Part shown: positions 12,852-25,048 of the stretch, one piece after another | Layout: each line of letters starts with the position of its first letter | Numbering within the stretch: the stretch's first letter is position 1 | NCBI RefSeq assembly: GCF_905220415.1 | Contig: NC_059561.1 | Location: 6,154,001-6,218,000 of the forward strand | Direction: 5' to 3' | DNA length: 64,000 bases | Source: Colias croceus | Lineage: Eukaryota; Arthropoda; Insecta; Lepidoptera; Pieridae | Notes under the pieces: generated by a model | What the model saw: the letters and a program-made list of their open reading frames with translations, nothing else | What the model was told of the DNA's origin: nothing | The model's database searches: none | Program-made: the position numbers and the translations under genes

Positions 12852-12998
12852 CCACAGTCTCCTGGATAGATATCCAGTAAATCTGAAAAATTTATGTGAG
12901 AAACAGGAAGAACGTATCGAAAAAGAAGTAAAAATTATCGAATAAAGGTATCAGGGTTTATGGGATCGGCACATGATGGCAGATTACTGATGGTCCAT
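12852..12998 (+). pseudogene. Dead coding relic with RYQGLWDRHMMADY motif
   Basis: One frame reads SLLDRYPVNLKNLCEKQEER, then IEKEVKIIE, a stop, RYQGLWDRHMMADY, a stop, and WS. From memory, a block of the form E-RYQGRWD-NMMADYCW ends a repeated, transposon-associated insect protein. In-frame stops mark it as dead. Neighbouring DNA shows no further homology I can read. Confidence 0.4.
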
Positions 12999-12999
12999 A

Positions 13000-14466
13000 A
13001 CAAAACTATTGTCCCAAAATTAACTAAGAAGAGAAGCTTAAAAAATCTATTTCCTTGTACTATTTCATAAGTTTTAATGATTTTTCTCTATTTTTATATC
13101 CATTTGAATTAATTAAATACTAAAACAAAACGATAAGTAAGACTTTGTAATAAATAAATGATGTTAAACAAATATACCTTCTATTTCATTCTGCGTTTTA
13201 GAGTCTAATAAGAAAATTAGGATTAAAAAAAAACTAGAGCCAATCTACTAAAACCAGTTTTATAGTTTTATATATAACTAGTTTTATATATAATATACAT
13301 TAAATTATTCGAAACCACTTTCACATCCAGGGCAACAAAATCATTGTTGACCAGTGTTATAATATCGTGCCGTACAACAATGGAAACTAAATTTCACCCA
13401 AACTCGTAACTAATATGTTTGACACTTAATACTTCCTCTAAGGGTTGAGATTTTGAATTATGCGGTAATAATACGAACCATTTGTTTGAGTTATCGATCT
13501 TTTTATTTATCTCCAGTCGGGGTCCGCCTTTGAAACTAATGATTTAACAGCATTGTATGGCTGATGTATGATATCATAATTAACGTGGTCGAAACGACCC
13601 CATTTATTTGATGTTTTATGATTGAAATTCGATTCTTGATAATTTTATGTTTATTGTATTAGGGTTAAGTTTTTAGGTTATAGGCTTGGTTATTTATTTA
13701 GGCGGTTTTGTTAAGTGTTTGATAGGTAAAGAGAAGAATTATAATTTGAATGGATTAAAAAAATATGTTTTGTATAAATATTATATGATCTGAATATTAA
13801 TACTTTGAATAATAATTATAGCGGCGATTTTTCATCACAGAAGCATAGATAGCGTCAAGATGTAACGAGTTCTTAATTGTGCAATTTTTTTAATAGAAAT
13901 TACAATTGTTTTATTATTTAAACAATTTATTTATTTGTTATAAGTTAACGTAACGATTCCTTTAGTCATTGCACTCCATTCTCCAAAAAAGAGACACATT
14001 ATGGGTTGCAAAATAATATTTTAAACCGAAAAAATCTATTTTGACAGCTCGCAATAAAAAGGGCTATTTAATATCCAATGTAACAAAATTCCAAAGTATT
14101 TGTGTAAAGTGTACTTTTTCAAGGAAAATATCAACTATTTACTGTTAGCTCAGTCCATTGCCCTGTGTTTAAGATAAATCAGTTTACGTTATGATCGTTA
14201 TTTTAATTTAAAATGCACATCACGTTAGAATATGGGACTATGGAACCATATATGCGATTTTAACAAGACCTCAAATGTTTATTGTGAGTATGTTCGTGAC
14301 TTGCTTTCTGAGTGTTAGGTGTTAGGATTTATTATAGCAAATATATTATTTAATATTTACGCAATCCATATACATACAAAACGAAACTATGGTGGCTACT
14401 GGCTACCTAAAAGGATGAAGGATCTTTCGCTTTCAAGCGTGCTGCGATACTTCTATTTATTTGATA
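13000..14466. other. No gene seen
   Basis: No frame or repeat family recognised; a short direct repeat of AGTTTTATATATAA lies near 13.27 kb. Confidence 0.5.
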
Positions 14467-14671
14467 CTAGCTTTCCCGCATAGTTAGTAGTAAAAACCCG
14501 CATAGTTCCTGTTCGCGTGGGATTTCCGGGATAAAACCTATCCTATGTCCTTTCTAGGGTATCAAAATATATCTGTGCCAAATTTCATGCAAATTGGTTC
14601 AGTAGTTAAGGCGTGATTGAGTAACAGACAGACAGACAGAGTTACTTTCGCGTTTATAATATTAGTATGGA
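14467..14671 (-). mobile_element. Helitron family 1, (GACA)n subtype
   Basis: The left end is CTAGCTTTCCCGCATAGTTA, with the hairpin lost. CAGACAGACAGACAGAGTTA lies near the TC end at 14671. Confidence 0.7.
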
Positions 14672-14861
14672 TATAGTTTTATTTTTTTTAGCCACTGGTT
14701 GGTCACTGAATCACGCCAACAGCTGAACCATTGTCGCTTATTATTTTTTAAGAGAAATAACTTAAAATTTTCTTGCCAAACTTAAAAAAGGAAACTATTC
14801 ACACGAAGACAGTAGAATGTGTGTCGGTTCAGCTAGTATTTACCTATTATATTTCTTCAAA

Positions 14862-14897
14862 ATTGATATTTCATATATATTTATATGAAATATCAAT
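14862..14897. repeat. Perfect 15-base inverted repeat
   Basis: ATTGATATTTCATAT, a 6-base loop, ATATGAAATATCAAT. Confidence 0.9.
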
Positions 14898-15397
14898 TTA
14901 CTTGATACGTGCACAGGGACGCAGGATATAATAGTCGAAAGGTTAAGTTCATTTTGGGACGACTCTATAGTAAGTAAGTCATTGCTTCGTCCAAAAATAC
15001 AATAAAACTTTAATCGCCCTACAAACAAGTGCATACTTGATACGAGCAATAATTTAACATCTACACGTACAAATTAACCTTCACCAATGAATATAATGGC
15101 CATGAAGACACGGTAATGACTCCTAATGATTGTTTATATGAGAACTTGTGGTGGGTCATTATATTGTGAATTATTGTGCATTCTTGCCTATTTACTGAAA
15201 TAAAATCTAGGTATTTCCGTAGTGAATGGTGGTCGAATAAATCAGAGATAATTGAATGCTTGTTCATCGTGGTGTATATTATATCTACACTTATAACAGG
15301 GAAGACTTGATTGTTCGTGAGCTTGTAGATGGTATGTACTCAGAAACTACAACAATTATTTTACCAGTAGATCGTAGTAGATAGATAGAGTGAAGAA

Positions 15398-15676
15398 TCT
15401 ATACTAATATTATATAGCTGAAGAGTTTGTTTGAACGCGCTAATCTCGGGAACTGCTGGTCCGATTTGAAAAATTCATTCAGTGTTAGATAGCCCATTTA
15501 GCCTATAGGCTATTGTTTGTTTGAACGTGCTAAACTCGGGAATTACTGGTCCAATTTGAAAAAAATCTATGTTAGATAGCCGATTTATCGAGGTAAGGCT
15601 TATAGGCTTTATATTATAATCTCGCTAAGACCAACAGGAGCGGAGCACTGCGAGTAAAACCGCGGAGCACAGCTAG
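15398..15676 (+). mobile_element. Helitron family 2 with an internal duplication, second copy
   Basis: It starts A|TCTATACTAATATTATAT and contains two Helitron bodies joined by GCCTATAGGCTATTGTTTG. It ends CGCGGAGCACAGCTAG|T. The junction matches the composite at 7731-8036. Confidence 0.8.
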
Positions 15677-15941
15677 TACAATATATAAAAAAGACAAGTA
15701 GAAATTGTACTAACTCAGACTATAAATGAAATTATAATCTGACTCAAAACCATTAAAATGTATGTATGTACTTAGATCGGCGTGACATTATTTTTGCGTA
15801 CCAAACACTCCTGTTCTGTGGTACCAAACCATCCATCCATTTTCACAGACGTGAACTTTTATAATATTAGTAGTATAGGATAGGATAAAAAAAACTCTGT
15901 TTAATAAACTGCGAACATAATTATGTATGTATGAATGAATA

Positions 15942-16000
15942 CTCTTTATTGTACATACACAGAAATACAGTTCGTTACATGGTTGAGATAACTTATAAAT
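15942..16000 (-). mobile_element. Short LINE 3'-end fragment
   Basis: It contains AATACTCTTTATTGTACATA and CACAGAAATACAG, resembling the tail at 41.4 kb. Only the extreme end is present. Confidence 0.35.
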
Positions 16001-16686
16001 AAATTAACTTATGATATAAAAAAAAAACTTATGTAATTTCTAGCCAAGAAAAAATACCAATGTTTGTAAACAAACAACAATCTTACAAAATAATTCAGTA
16101 CAAATCTAAATGCAAACATTTGGATTATTTCTACAAGTGATTTAAATAAACCGAGACCTAGGCCGTGTTCCCTCAGCAATTCAAGTGCACTGTGATAAAG
16201 ATCCCAGTACTCCGAGTTAAACCTAAATGCCTAGATTCTTAACTAAATTGCATATTGTTAGTTCCCGCATTTATAAACCTAAGGCCTGTTGTAGACGAGG
16301 AGTTTAAGTGCAAGCGTATAAAATTTGTAGTCAATTATACATTTTAATATTTTATCAAAAATATGTCAACTGCAAAATCTTTTCGATATAAGTAACATAT
16401 AGCATATATTATTTCTTCCATTATTACTGAATTCAATTATTTGGTTTGAGTTGGTGTAAAACAATAACTACCCTGAAATATACAGTGTGATAAAACTTGT
16501 AAACACGAGTCTAATTATACCTTTTTAAAAATATCACAATTAAATTACTTATGTAGAATTTGTTGTTAATATTCTTCAATCTGTCAAACGTTTACGTTCC
16601 ACAGTAAATAAATACAGAAAAAACGTAATAAGATCACGTTAAATTTTACTTCTTATTATAAGTTTCGTCAGTTGACCTAGGACTTA

Positions 16687-16782
16687 GGGTGCTTATCCAC
16701 CAATAATGTAAGAGTATTACATTCAGTATTACAGTACATTCCTCGCTACATATTCTCGCACATTATTGGTGGAAAAACGCCC
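16687..16782. mobile_element. Short MITE
   Basis: The left end GGGTGCTTATCCACCAATAA inverts to the right end TTATTGGTGGAAAAACGCCC. It is 96 bases and flanked by TTA/TTG, suggestive of a 3-base target duplication. Confidence 0.7.
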
Positions 16783-17718
16783 TTGTACCCGTAGCAGAGA
16801 ATAATTCAACTTTCAGCGACGTTTTCCGCAATAAACGCTCTCCTATAAAATGCCTAAACATATTTCCCTATTTATGCGTGTATGTGATAACGATAATTTG
16901 ACTTAAATGTATGTTGACTCATTAATATTAATCAGCTTGAATTACGCTGGTGGTCGTTTGCCATATTATTTAGTAATTTTAGATATGTATGTAAAATTGT
17001 ATGAACGATGTAAGGCTTTGTATGTTATAAATAAATAAATTTTAAATGCTATTTATTTGTAAGCGTATTACTTGATACTGATTGAACCATTTTGATGTAA
17101 GTTTTTACAACAGTCGGGATGGAGATTAAACAGACATAAAAATATGAAAAACTTGCGCCAAGAATGGAAATATGTACAAAAATTTTATGAATACAACACT
17201 TTTACATAAAAATTATTTTACAATAAGGTTGAAAGTAAGTGTAGAGATTGTGGTAGAGATAGATTACAGGTACTAGTATATAGGCTATTTTTTAACACAG
17301 TACCAAGTGAATTAAAAATTTTACAAATATAAGAACAAAGAATTGTAAGACCTTAGAAACTTATAGTAATTTTTGTTATCCAGTTTTGGTTTTGTAATTT
17401 ATATAATATAAATATCATTCAAGTCTAATCATAAATTGAGAAACATAATTTAGTTTTGCTAATGAAAATTAACTGAATTCGTGAACAGGTTTATTGCAAA
17501 TTCTTGCACGAAATTTTACAATAGGCAATTTAAGTATATACTATACTATTACAAATTACTATTATTTATTTCTATAACTCTAGCTGACTCAGTTTTATCC
17601 GTATACGGAATTTAGAAATTTTTATTTAATGATTTAATAGTATATTCATACTTGACCTTATTTAAAATAATGATTTTTACTCCAATTAAAATATTTTGAA
17701 GCGAAACTTTTTAGGCTT

Positions 17719-17851
17719 GTTGAGAATAAAATTTCAAGGTCGCGTCATGGCAGTACCGTCACGTCATGGATTAAGGCAACGATTTTGGTATCTTTGAATC
17801 TTGCCAAAGAAGTTTCACTTCTGACAAGTGTGCTCGACACACGCTCTTTTT
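17719..17851 (-). mobile_element. Repeat family Q, copy 2
   Basis: GTTGAGAATAAAATTTCAAG, CCGTCACGTCATGGATTAAG, and TGCTCGACACACGCTCTTTT. Confidence 0.7.
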
Positions 17852-18704
17852 TCACCATTGTAACTTTGTTAGTTGAAAAATAAAATATTATTTACGCGCG
17901 TACGAATTCGCTCAATATTCAGCAAAAAGGTTTGTTCTATTTATGTCTAGCTGGTTCGTCCCTAACAAGATTTGTGGTTGTAATAAAAACAAAAGTGCGA
18001 CGCGAAGACCGCACCGACTGAGCCTATCGGTTGCCAGTCTACTAAATTAGATGGCTGTTTATTTCACTTTGCTCCTATCGTTTAACCTGGGTATATTATG
18101 TTTCATTATCATAAAATGATGAAAGGGCTTATTTTATGATGTAAGTTGTGATTAATTTAATATTAGTATTTTATATAAGCTCAGTTTTTAACAATTTCAT
18201 CTCGACAAAAGTAAGCTAAGTTCAATAATACGTTTGATCGCCAATATTCATGTTTGTTGAATAATAATTAGCCTATCTGTTTAATAAGCTATTAGATATT
18301 TTTATTAAAATGAGAAGTATACACTGAAGAACTCGGAATCTAAACTTTCATTAAAGCTTAAATAACAATGCCTTATTGAACAATATACGTATTTTCTTTT
18401 TCTTAATATTTATTAATACAATTTGTATACACCATCTATAATCAAAACAGTACCAAGTGGAATATACCATAGTATCTTCGACTTTTCGTAATCTGAGTTG
18501 CTTTGTCTAGTACTGTTAAATCTTTTTAATACAGATCAACTGACAGTCACTCGCGATTTACGATAACATGCCTTTCTGATCCAATCAATTACATCTAGAA
18601 CACACCATGAATTATGTATCAGAATTGTTACATCTTTGGTGCAATGCACAATGGTTAGAGCTACGTATCCATGGTAACCATTTGTTGAGCAACAGTTGAT
18701 CCTA

Positions 18705-18936
18705 CTCACTAATAATATTATAAATGCGAAAGTTTGTGAGGATGTAGGTGTGTGTGTGTGCGGTTGTGCTCTTTCACGCAAATACTGCTGAACCGATTAC
18801 AATGAAATTTAGCACTATCATAGAGGTTAACTTGGATTAACACATAGGATAGGTTTTATTCCGGAAATCCCACGGGAACGGGAACTATTCGGGTTTTTCT
18901 TTGAAAACGCGGGCGAAGCCACGAGCGGAAAACTAG
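18705..18936 (+). mobile_element. Helitron family 1
   Basis: ACTAATAATATTATAAATGC, then CGAAAGTTTGTGAGGATG, ends GAAGCCACGAGCGGAAAACT with AG|T. The left limit is approximate. Confidence 0.75.
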
Positions 18937-19734
18937 TTAAAAATGTTTCTGGAATCTTTGTTAAAATGTTGACGCTCTTTCACAATACGCGTTTTGGAAT
19001 ACGGTGTGTCTAGTAATGATAGCTCAATGATATCTACGCAGAAAAATCAAAGTATACATTTTGATCTCGATCTTTAGGTACATCCATTCAATTAATATAT
19101 CGGATTTGTTACATACTGAATTGAGATGAGTTTTAATAATGCTTATGGAAAATCATCTAAAAGAAATCCCAGGCACTAAAATTCGAAAATAATTCGTTCT
19201 AAAATGTATTTATTTATGCGTGTTTTTGACACGCGTTGTATTTATATTTAGGATAAGTAGTATTCAATATAGATTCAGAATATGGTTTCTGAGAACTAAC
19301 TTAAGTTCCAGCCTTTAGTCATAAAATTGTGATGGTTAACAAACCGTAAAATTAACATATGCCAAACTCGATTGAATATGTTACATAATGTGGTTTGGAG
19401 CCAGATAATTCTCATTTTCGGTAAGCAAAATCGTGTACCGCAATACCGCAGTTCCTATAATTTACTTTAAAATTATTGTCTTAATCACTCTATTATTTGT
19501 AGTTTTGCTATAATCATATTCATGTATAGTTTAACAAAGTTACACACACGCTATAGCTTAAAGAAGGCATTTCATAAATCTTTTAGATTCTAATATTGTA
19601 ATTTAAATTTATAAATATTTTAATATTCACAAAACTCTACCACAAAGTCGTATTAATAATATATCCTCTGGAACTCGTAAGTTGTTACTTAACTTAAACT
19701 GTAAGACTCGCAGTATAAAAAAAAATTATTTCAG

Positions 19735-22700
19735 GAGCTTTGGTCGTCAAATCATGTGACAAGGGCAATACAAGGGTACATGAAGGTAATATAGGCGAAA
19801 ATGCAAGTTTTCCCTGGCTAGGAGTACTGAGAGTTCATGTTCGTAAGTGACTATGAATAGACTGAACAATATTATTGAAGTTATACTTCTTTTGGCGCGA
19901 TGGAGAAAAATGATGAGAGTGAATTTTAAGAATGCGCGCGCACACCGACACCTAAATTTAACAGCATGAAGTTAGTTCTAGGTGGTATGAAAATTGATAA
20001 CTATGTTCAAGTTGTATAGAAGTATAACTTCTAACGCGTGTACATAAGTACACACACTCTTTTTGTAGTAAGAAGTAACTGTCTTCTATTATAATATGAA
20101 GCAGCCTAGCAGGTTAGCCATATCAACTGTGGCCATATCTTATTGATTTTCATTGTGTCATAGGTATAGTATTATCGAGTAAATTGTTTAGTTGAATATA
20201 TGTGTAAATTGCAAACAGTTTTTGATGTAGAGTTGAAAATCTCTTTATTATTATTTCTTATAGAAATAAAAAACCAATGTCGTGATGCATTGGATATCTG
20301 AAATTAAAGACCAATATATATAGACCAATAGTTCTAGTGTTTTCAATAGAAATTACGTACTAAACTGCAAGATGATAAGGTTCAAAGAAATTAATGTAAA
20401 TTCCTAGAGCCCTTACTAATAATAATAACGGATAAGATAGTCTTAAATATTTTCAGGAAGTATGTTTCAGATAAAGGCTCGAATTTTCAAACGGCTCTCA
20501 GTGGGCTATTGCTGATTAAAACCACGTATGCAATTGTGAGCGGTAGTGATGTTGCCAGAGTTTCGAGGCATTTGCTACGGTAAGAAGAAAATAAGAATTG
20601 TGGAGTTTTGAAAGGTTTACGATATTACGAGTAGGTATAATCATAAAATTAATATAAAACAGAAGATAAACATAACACATCTTCATTCATCATCTTCTCA
20701 TCTTTTAATTCATTCAAAAGTTTGAAATAAATGTTTCATATTGGTTGAGATGGTTGTTAAAATATCATATCAATAGATAGCGCGGGGTAAGACCTTTAGA
20801 CAAATAAAACCGAAAGAGTAAATTCTATTGCTCAGTCTGAATCACGGCCGACAGCCTAGGCGTTGACCCGGAATGGCAAAAAGACGCGGGTTCGAATCCC
20901 ACCTCGTGATTGAATTTTTTCATTTTATAAGTTTTTTTTTTAAATTTGAAAAATGTTCTAGGACGGATAGTAAAGCGATGTTTATCACATCAGATGGTAA
21001 ATATTGGACGTGTGGTGTCAAAGATTACATGATGCATCCTGAATACGAATATACCACTTATAATACCTTGGCTCTGATTGAGCTGGATATTGATAAGGAT
21101 AATGGTTAGTACCTAATGCATGAGTTTTATATAATAATCATTATGCAGAATATGTAATTATCCTTACTTCTTTAAAAATTTTAATATTATGTGAGTGTGA
21201 TCGTTTATTTGTTTGCTTGTCTTTCTTTCACGAAGAGCTATTTCACGCGCTAATGTTTGTGTCTGAAGATATAGTTTGGAGGCTAGAAGCAACTTTGTTA
21301 GGTCTCTACCATGTCTCTACATCCTACTAATATTATAAATGCGAAAGTTTGTATGGATGTATGGATGTTTGTTACTCTTTCACGTAAAAACTACTGAACC
21401 GATTACAATGAAATTTAGCACACATATAGAGGGTAACTTGGATTAACACATAGGATAGTTTTTATCCCGGAAATCCAATGGGAACGGGAACTATGCGGGT
21501 TTTCCTTTGCAAACGCGGGCGAAGCCGCGGGCGGAAATCTAGTAGGCTATAATTGTGGTCAAAAACATCTCATTCCTACGGGTATTTTCAAAACTGCGGG
21601 GGAGAAGCCGCGGGTAAACAGCTACTACAACATACTACTTACTACAACATATTAAGAAAACGTAGAGAACCTGAAAGTTAAGAAAATAACTTGCCGAAAT
21701 AGCAGTCCTACAACGGCCTGCATTTATTCGCTTAATCTTGAATTAAAAAAATATATATTCTTTAGTATACAAATTGGTTTTCAATTTAAATTTAAAAGCA
21801 ACTTGTAATGATGGTATAATTAATATAGTGGTCTTATGAATAAAAGCCATGCAATACAAATAAATTATTTACAGAAAATTACTCCAACCTAAAGCCTATA
21901 TGCTGGCCAAGCTATCTCTATAATGCGTCTACATATCTCTACGCACTGGGATACACAGATGGTAATGTATAAATATTTTTATTGTTGTATTAAGTAAAAT
22001 AGTGAGCTCGTTAAGTGAAGGGAATGATAAATTATTTTAAAGTTGCATTGAAACTTGTGCTTGTTTTTATTGAATCGCACTAATTATTTATGCAGTATAA
22101 ATTTTAATTTGTCCTCTTAATAACTGAGAATTTTTTTTTCAGAAAATCAGATATTGGAAAAAGTAATATATAAAATGCAATACGTCAGTCTTCCACTTTG
22201 CGAAGAATTTTATAACAGGGCTGGGGTATTTTTTTTTTCTCATATTTTTTTATGCATTTTACCAAAATATCTTGACCGCCTCCTTGGTACAGTGGTTGAC
22301 GCGTGAGCGTAGAACCGAGGGGTCCTGGGCTCGATTCCCGGTGGAGACGAAGAAAAAAAAATGTCTCGGTCTGATAGGACATAGAAGGCTGATCACCTAC
22401 TTGTCCCTAAAGAAAAATCGATCAGTGAAACAGATGTATGCATAATGCATCTGCCCCTTACCCCACTACGGGGACATGGGACTTCACTTTTACCAAAATA
22501 TCTTATGTTGTAAAATAACTTGCCATAACTATAATGAATCATATTCACATTAGTATCTCATGTTAACTTTTAATTATATTTTTCGCGAATCTCAATTTAG
22601 TTAAACATTCTAAGAATTCCTTTTATTGCTTATACAATGAGCTATCTTCATAATTTTCTAAATCAGATCCGACAAAAATAGCAACAACGACAGAAAGCAA

Positions 22701-23570
22701 GGAATATAATTTTAAATTACTTCCTTCGTGTATATTTGTGATTTTTAATAATAATCATTTAATTATTTTAGACGTCCGGAGGAAAATTACCACAGTATCA
22801 ATGTGGTTATGCCATAAATAATAAGAAAAACTGCGTTTGGGATAATGGCATGGTGCTTGCTTCAAATTCTACTGGTTTTTGGAGTGTGGTAAGCTAGTCT
22901 ATATGTTTACGAGTATGTAAAATTATAAAATTAGGTAGTTATTTTGTTTATAATCCATACTAATATTATAAATGCGAAAGTAACTCTGTCTGTCTGTCTG
23001 TTACTCAATCACGCCTAAACTACTGAACCAATTTCCATGAAATTTGGTATGGAGATATTTTGATACCCGAGAAAGGACATAGGCTACTTTTTATCCCGGG
23101 AAAATGACGCAATCCCGGAAATCCCACGGGAACGGGAACTATGCGGGTTTTTCTTTGACTGCGCGGGCAAAGCCGCGGGCGGAAACCTAGTATAAACTAA
23201 GAAAGATTAGACTGGCGTATATTTTTTGTAGAATCGTCCGCCCGGATTATCTGTTTTTGCTGAAATATTGAGAAAATAAAAAATAAAATAAACATCAATT
23301 CTATAAAAACGTAGTAGAGATGATCTTATTTAAAAAGGATCATTTTTATCCTAGCAAGTGAAGCCGCCATTTTTTAAGAGTTTATTTTTATTGAAATTGC
23401 AATACAAATATGCTATTTTAATTAAAAATGATATAGATTTGTTAATTTTTCAGATCGGGTTTGGAGTTCGAGGGCCAGGATGCGCAGCTCCAGCTAGATT
23501 TATCAATATCTACCCATATTTATCGTGGATTCGAACTGCTACAGATTTAATTGATGCTACATATTTTTAA
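19735..23570 (+). CDS. Serine protease homologue (inactive chymotrypsin fold), seven exons, 5' end missing
   Basis: Exons: 19735-19842, 20471-20579, 20962-21104, 21875-21961, 22143-22225, 22772-22888, 23454-23570 (stop TAA). All introns have GT/AG borders and the phases join without a break (1,2,1,1,0,0), giving about 250 residues. Recognisable S1-protease landmarks are FPWLGVL near the start, NTLALIEL at the Asp region, CVWDNGMVLAS at the Ser region, and GPGC...Y..WI at the C-terminal helix. The His-region motif reads YAIVSGSDV where active enzymes have Y.LTAAHC, so His is Ser. The Asp-box Asp is Thr, and the catalytic Ser is Asn. The protein is therefore very unlikely to cleave peptides; family knowledge suggests a binding or regulatory role, possibly secreted. 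The first exon listed starts in phase 1, so an upstream signal-peptide exon is expected but was not found. Introns carry a tRNA-like relic, a SINE and two Helitrons. Confidence 0.85.
19876..20064 (+). mobile_element. Repeat family P, copy 2, in the first intron of the plus-strand protease homologue
   Basis: GAAGTTATACTTCTTTTGGC to GTACATAAGTACACACACTC then TTTTTG. Part of the right inverted end is deleted. Confidence 0.75.
20842..20909 (+). other. tRNA-like relic in the second intron
   Basis: The B-box GGTTCGAATCC is present, the outer ends TCACG and CGTGA pair, and a T-run follows at 20914. A T-arm with one mismatch can be drawn, but no convincing anticodon arm. It is best read as a SINE head or decayed tRNA copy rather than a working tRNA gene. 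Confidence 0.45.
21322..21542 (+). mobile_element. Helitron family 1 in the third intron of the plus-strand protease homologue
   Basis: A|TCCTACTAATATTATAAATG to GCCGCGGGCGGAAATCTAG|T. Both termini and the hairpin are intact. Confidence 0.85.
22274..22487 (+). mobile_element. tRNA-derived SINE in the fifth intron of the plus-strand protease homologue
   Basis: It is flanked by a 17-base target duplication, TTTTACCAAAATATCTT, at 22257-22273 and 22488-22504. Inside are an A-box-like TTGGTACAGTGGTTGACG, a B-box GGCTCGATTCC, a short A-run, then an unrelated body ending ACGGGGACATGGGACTTCAC. The intact, identical duplication suggests a fairly young insertion. Confidence 0.85.
22954..23190 (+). mobile_element. 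Helitron family 1, (GTCT)n subtype, in the sixth intron
   Basis: A|TCCATACTAATATTATAAAT, GTCTGTCTGTCTGTTACTC, and end GCCGCGGGCGGAAACCTAG|T. Confidence 0.85.
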
Positions 23571-23653
23571 AGTTCTTTTAATTACATTACGGAAAAGTAA
23601 TCTTCGGCATATTACGATGTTCGATAATAGTGACATCACTTAAATCTCTTTTG

Positions 23654-23880
23654 AAGAAGAAGAAGAAGAAGAAGAAGAAAAGTTTATTCAACACCACACA
23701 CATAATAAAAGGAAAAAAAAAAAAAAAACACAAAACAAAAGCAACAAATTAAAAAAGAAAAAAAATAAAATAGAACTTATTCCTAATCAGTGTGGTGCTA
23801 AAAAGGGTCGCTACTCAGCATGTGCTGCACTTGTTGTGAAGCGCTGATTTTCAGTAGCCCCTTGTTGGAGTGCCAGTCAA
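23654..23880 (-). mobile_element. LINE 3'-end fragment with (GAA)n and A-rich tracts
   Basis: (GAA)n at 23656-23679 is followed by AAGTTTATTCAACACCAC, A-rich DNA, and a block with CGCTACTCAGCATGTGCTGC and CTTGTTGGAGTGCCAGTC. This looks like the reverse complement of a retroelement 3' end. It begins about 80 bases after the stop of the plus-strand protease homologue and may supply its 3' UTR end. Confidence 0.5.
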
Positions 23881-24401
23881 TAGACTTGAATTATAAAATA
23901 TACGTATTATTACTTCTCATGTATACTTAAATATAGGTAATATTCAAATATATAATAATTAGTAGAATACACAACACAAGTACATATTAATAATAATAGT
24001 AATATAATATAAACAAGACATAATAACATAATTTTACATATAGGTAATATAGATATGAAATACAATATAACACAATAAACAATAAACACAATCGTACCCT
24101 GTAATATCCTATGCGACTAAGGCTGGTTATGTTATTATTATTACCATTTCAATTGGTTTTGGTACCTATAATAAATGCTCTTATGGATTTGGGTTCTTCT
24201 ATACAATGCACTAGCTAATAAACGAATTAAAATAATTAATGTAAGTATTGCAATATAATAAATATTTTCAAACACTTCACAGTGGTTTTATTTTACAACC
24301 AAATGATTATCATTTAAAAAAGCTCAATTTTAAATGCCTTGGACACCTACAAAATGTAGGTTGATTGTAATTTCTACACATTATGTCTTTATTATTGAAG
24401 T

Positions 24402-24525
24402 GAAACTTGCGCGTTGAGAATAAAATTTCAAGAAGATACCAAAGTACCTTACTCCATGACGTGACGGTATTGCCACGACGCGACTTTGAAATTTTACTTT
24501 CAACACGCTTAAAGACACTTCAAAA
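24402..24525 (+). mobile_element. Repeat family Q, copy 3, partial
   Basis: ACTCCATGACGTGACGGTAT and TTGCCACGACGCGACTTTG lie between two inverted words, GTTGAGAATAAAATTTCAAG and GAAATTTTACTTTCAACACG. This copy is a small fold-back unit. Confidence 0.65.
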
Positions 24526-24851
24526 AACCTACAAATACACCAACATAATTATTTCCTACGTTAGCATTTATTAAATTACTTTAATGTTAAATGATCTAAT
24601 TCTGAACCAATTGCATTTACTCGAAAATGTAACGATTATGACTTGGTTTGAATCCCTTGGGCAATAAACCTTTATTAAAATAGGCCAGTTCAACCGTCTG
24701 TGACCTTATGACTTTACCTTTTAATGGCTCTAGATGCCCTTGTACGGCAATTTAGGGGTGATCTTTTAGCTTCTACTGTTTTACTATGTAAATACGTTTA
24801 AACGAATTAAACATTGTACTTTTATATGTTTGATTTTACGCGGGTATTACA

Positions 24852-25048
24852 CTAGCTCTCGCGGTTTCACCCGAATTGTTCCACTCCTGTTGGTCTTAGC
24901 GTGATATTATATAGATAATATAGCCTTCCTCGATAAATGGGCAATCTAACACCGAAATAATTTTTCGGACCGATCTAAAATCGGACCAGTAGTTCCTGAG
25001 ATTAGCGCGTTCATACAAAAAAAAACCAAAATCCTCAGCTTTATAAAC
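24852..25048 (-). mobile_element. Helitron family 2, decayed
   Basis: CTAGCTCTCGCGGTTTCACC at left, GAGATTAGCGCGTTCATAC, and CTCAGCTTTATAAACAGC at right. The TC end is lost. Confidence 0.65.

Larger units (their letters stand above)
16000..19734. other. Mostly unannotated; should hold the 5' exon of the plus-strand protease homologue
   Basis: It holds a MITE, one family Q copy and one Helitron, otherwise A+T-rich. I searched for a Met plus hydrophobic exon ending in phase 1 and found none convincing; the signal exon may lie further left. Confidence 0.4.

Noticed and set aside
20842..20909. Functional tRNA gene
   Set aside because: The B-box and outer stem are present, but no proper anticodon arm and only a weak A-box can be drawn.
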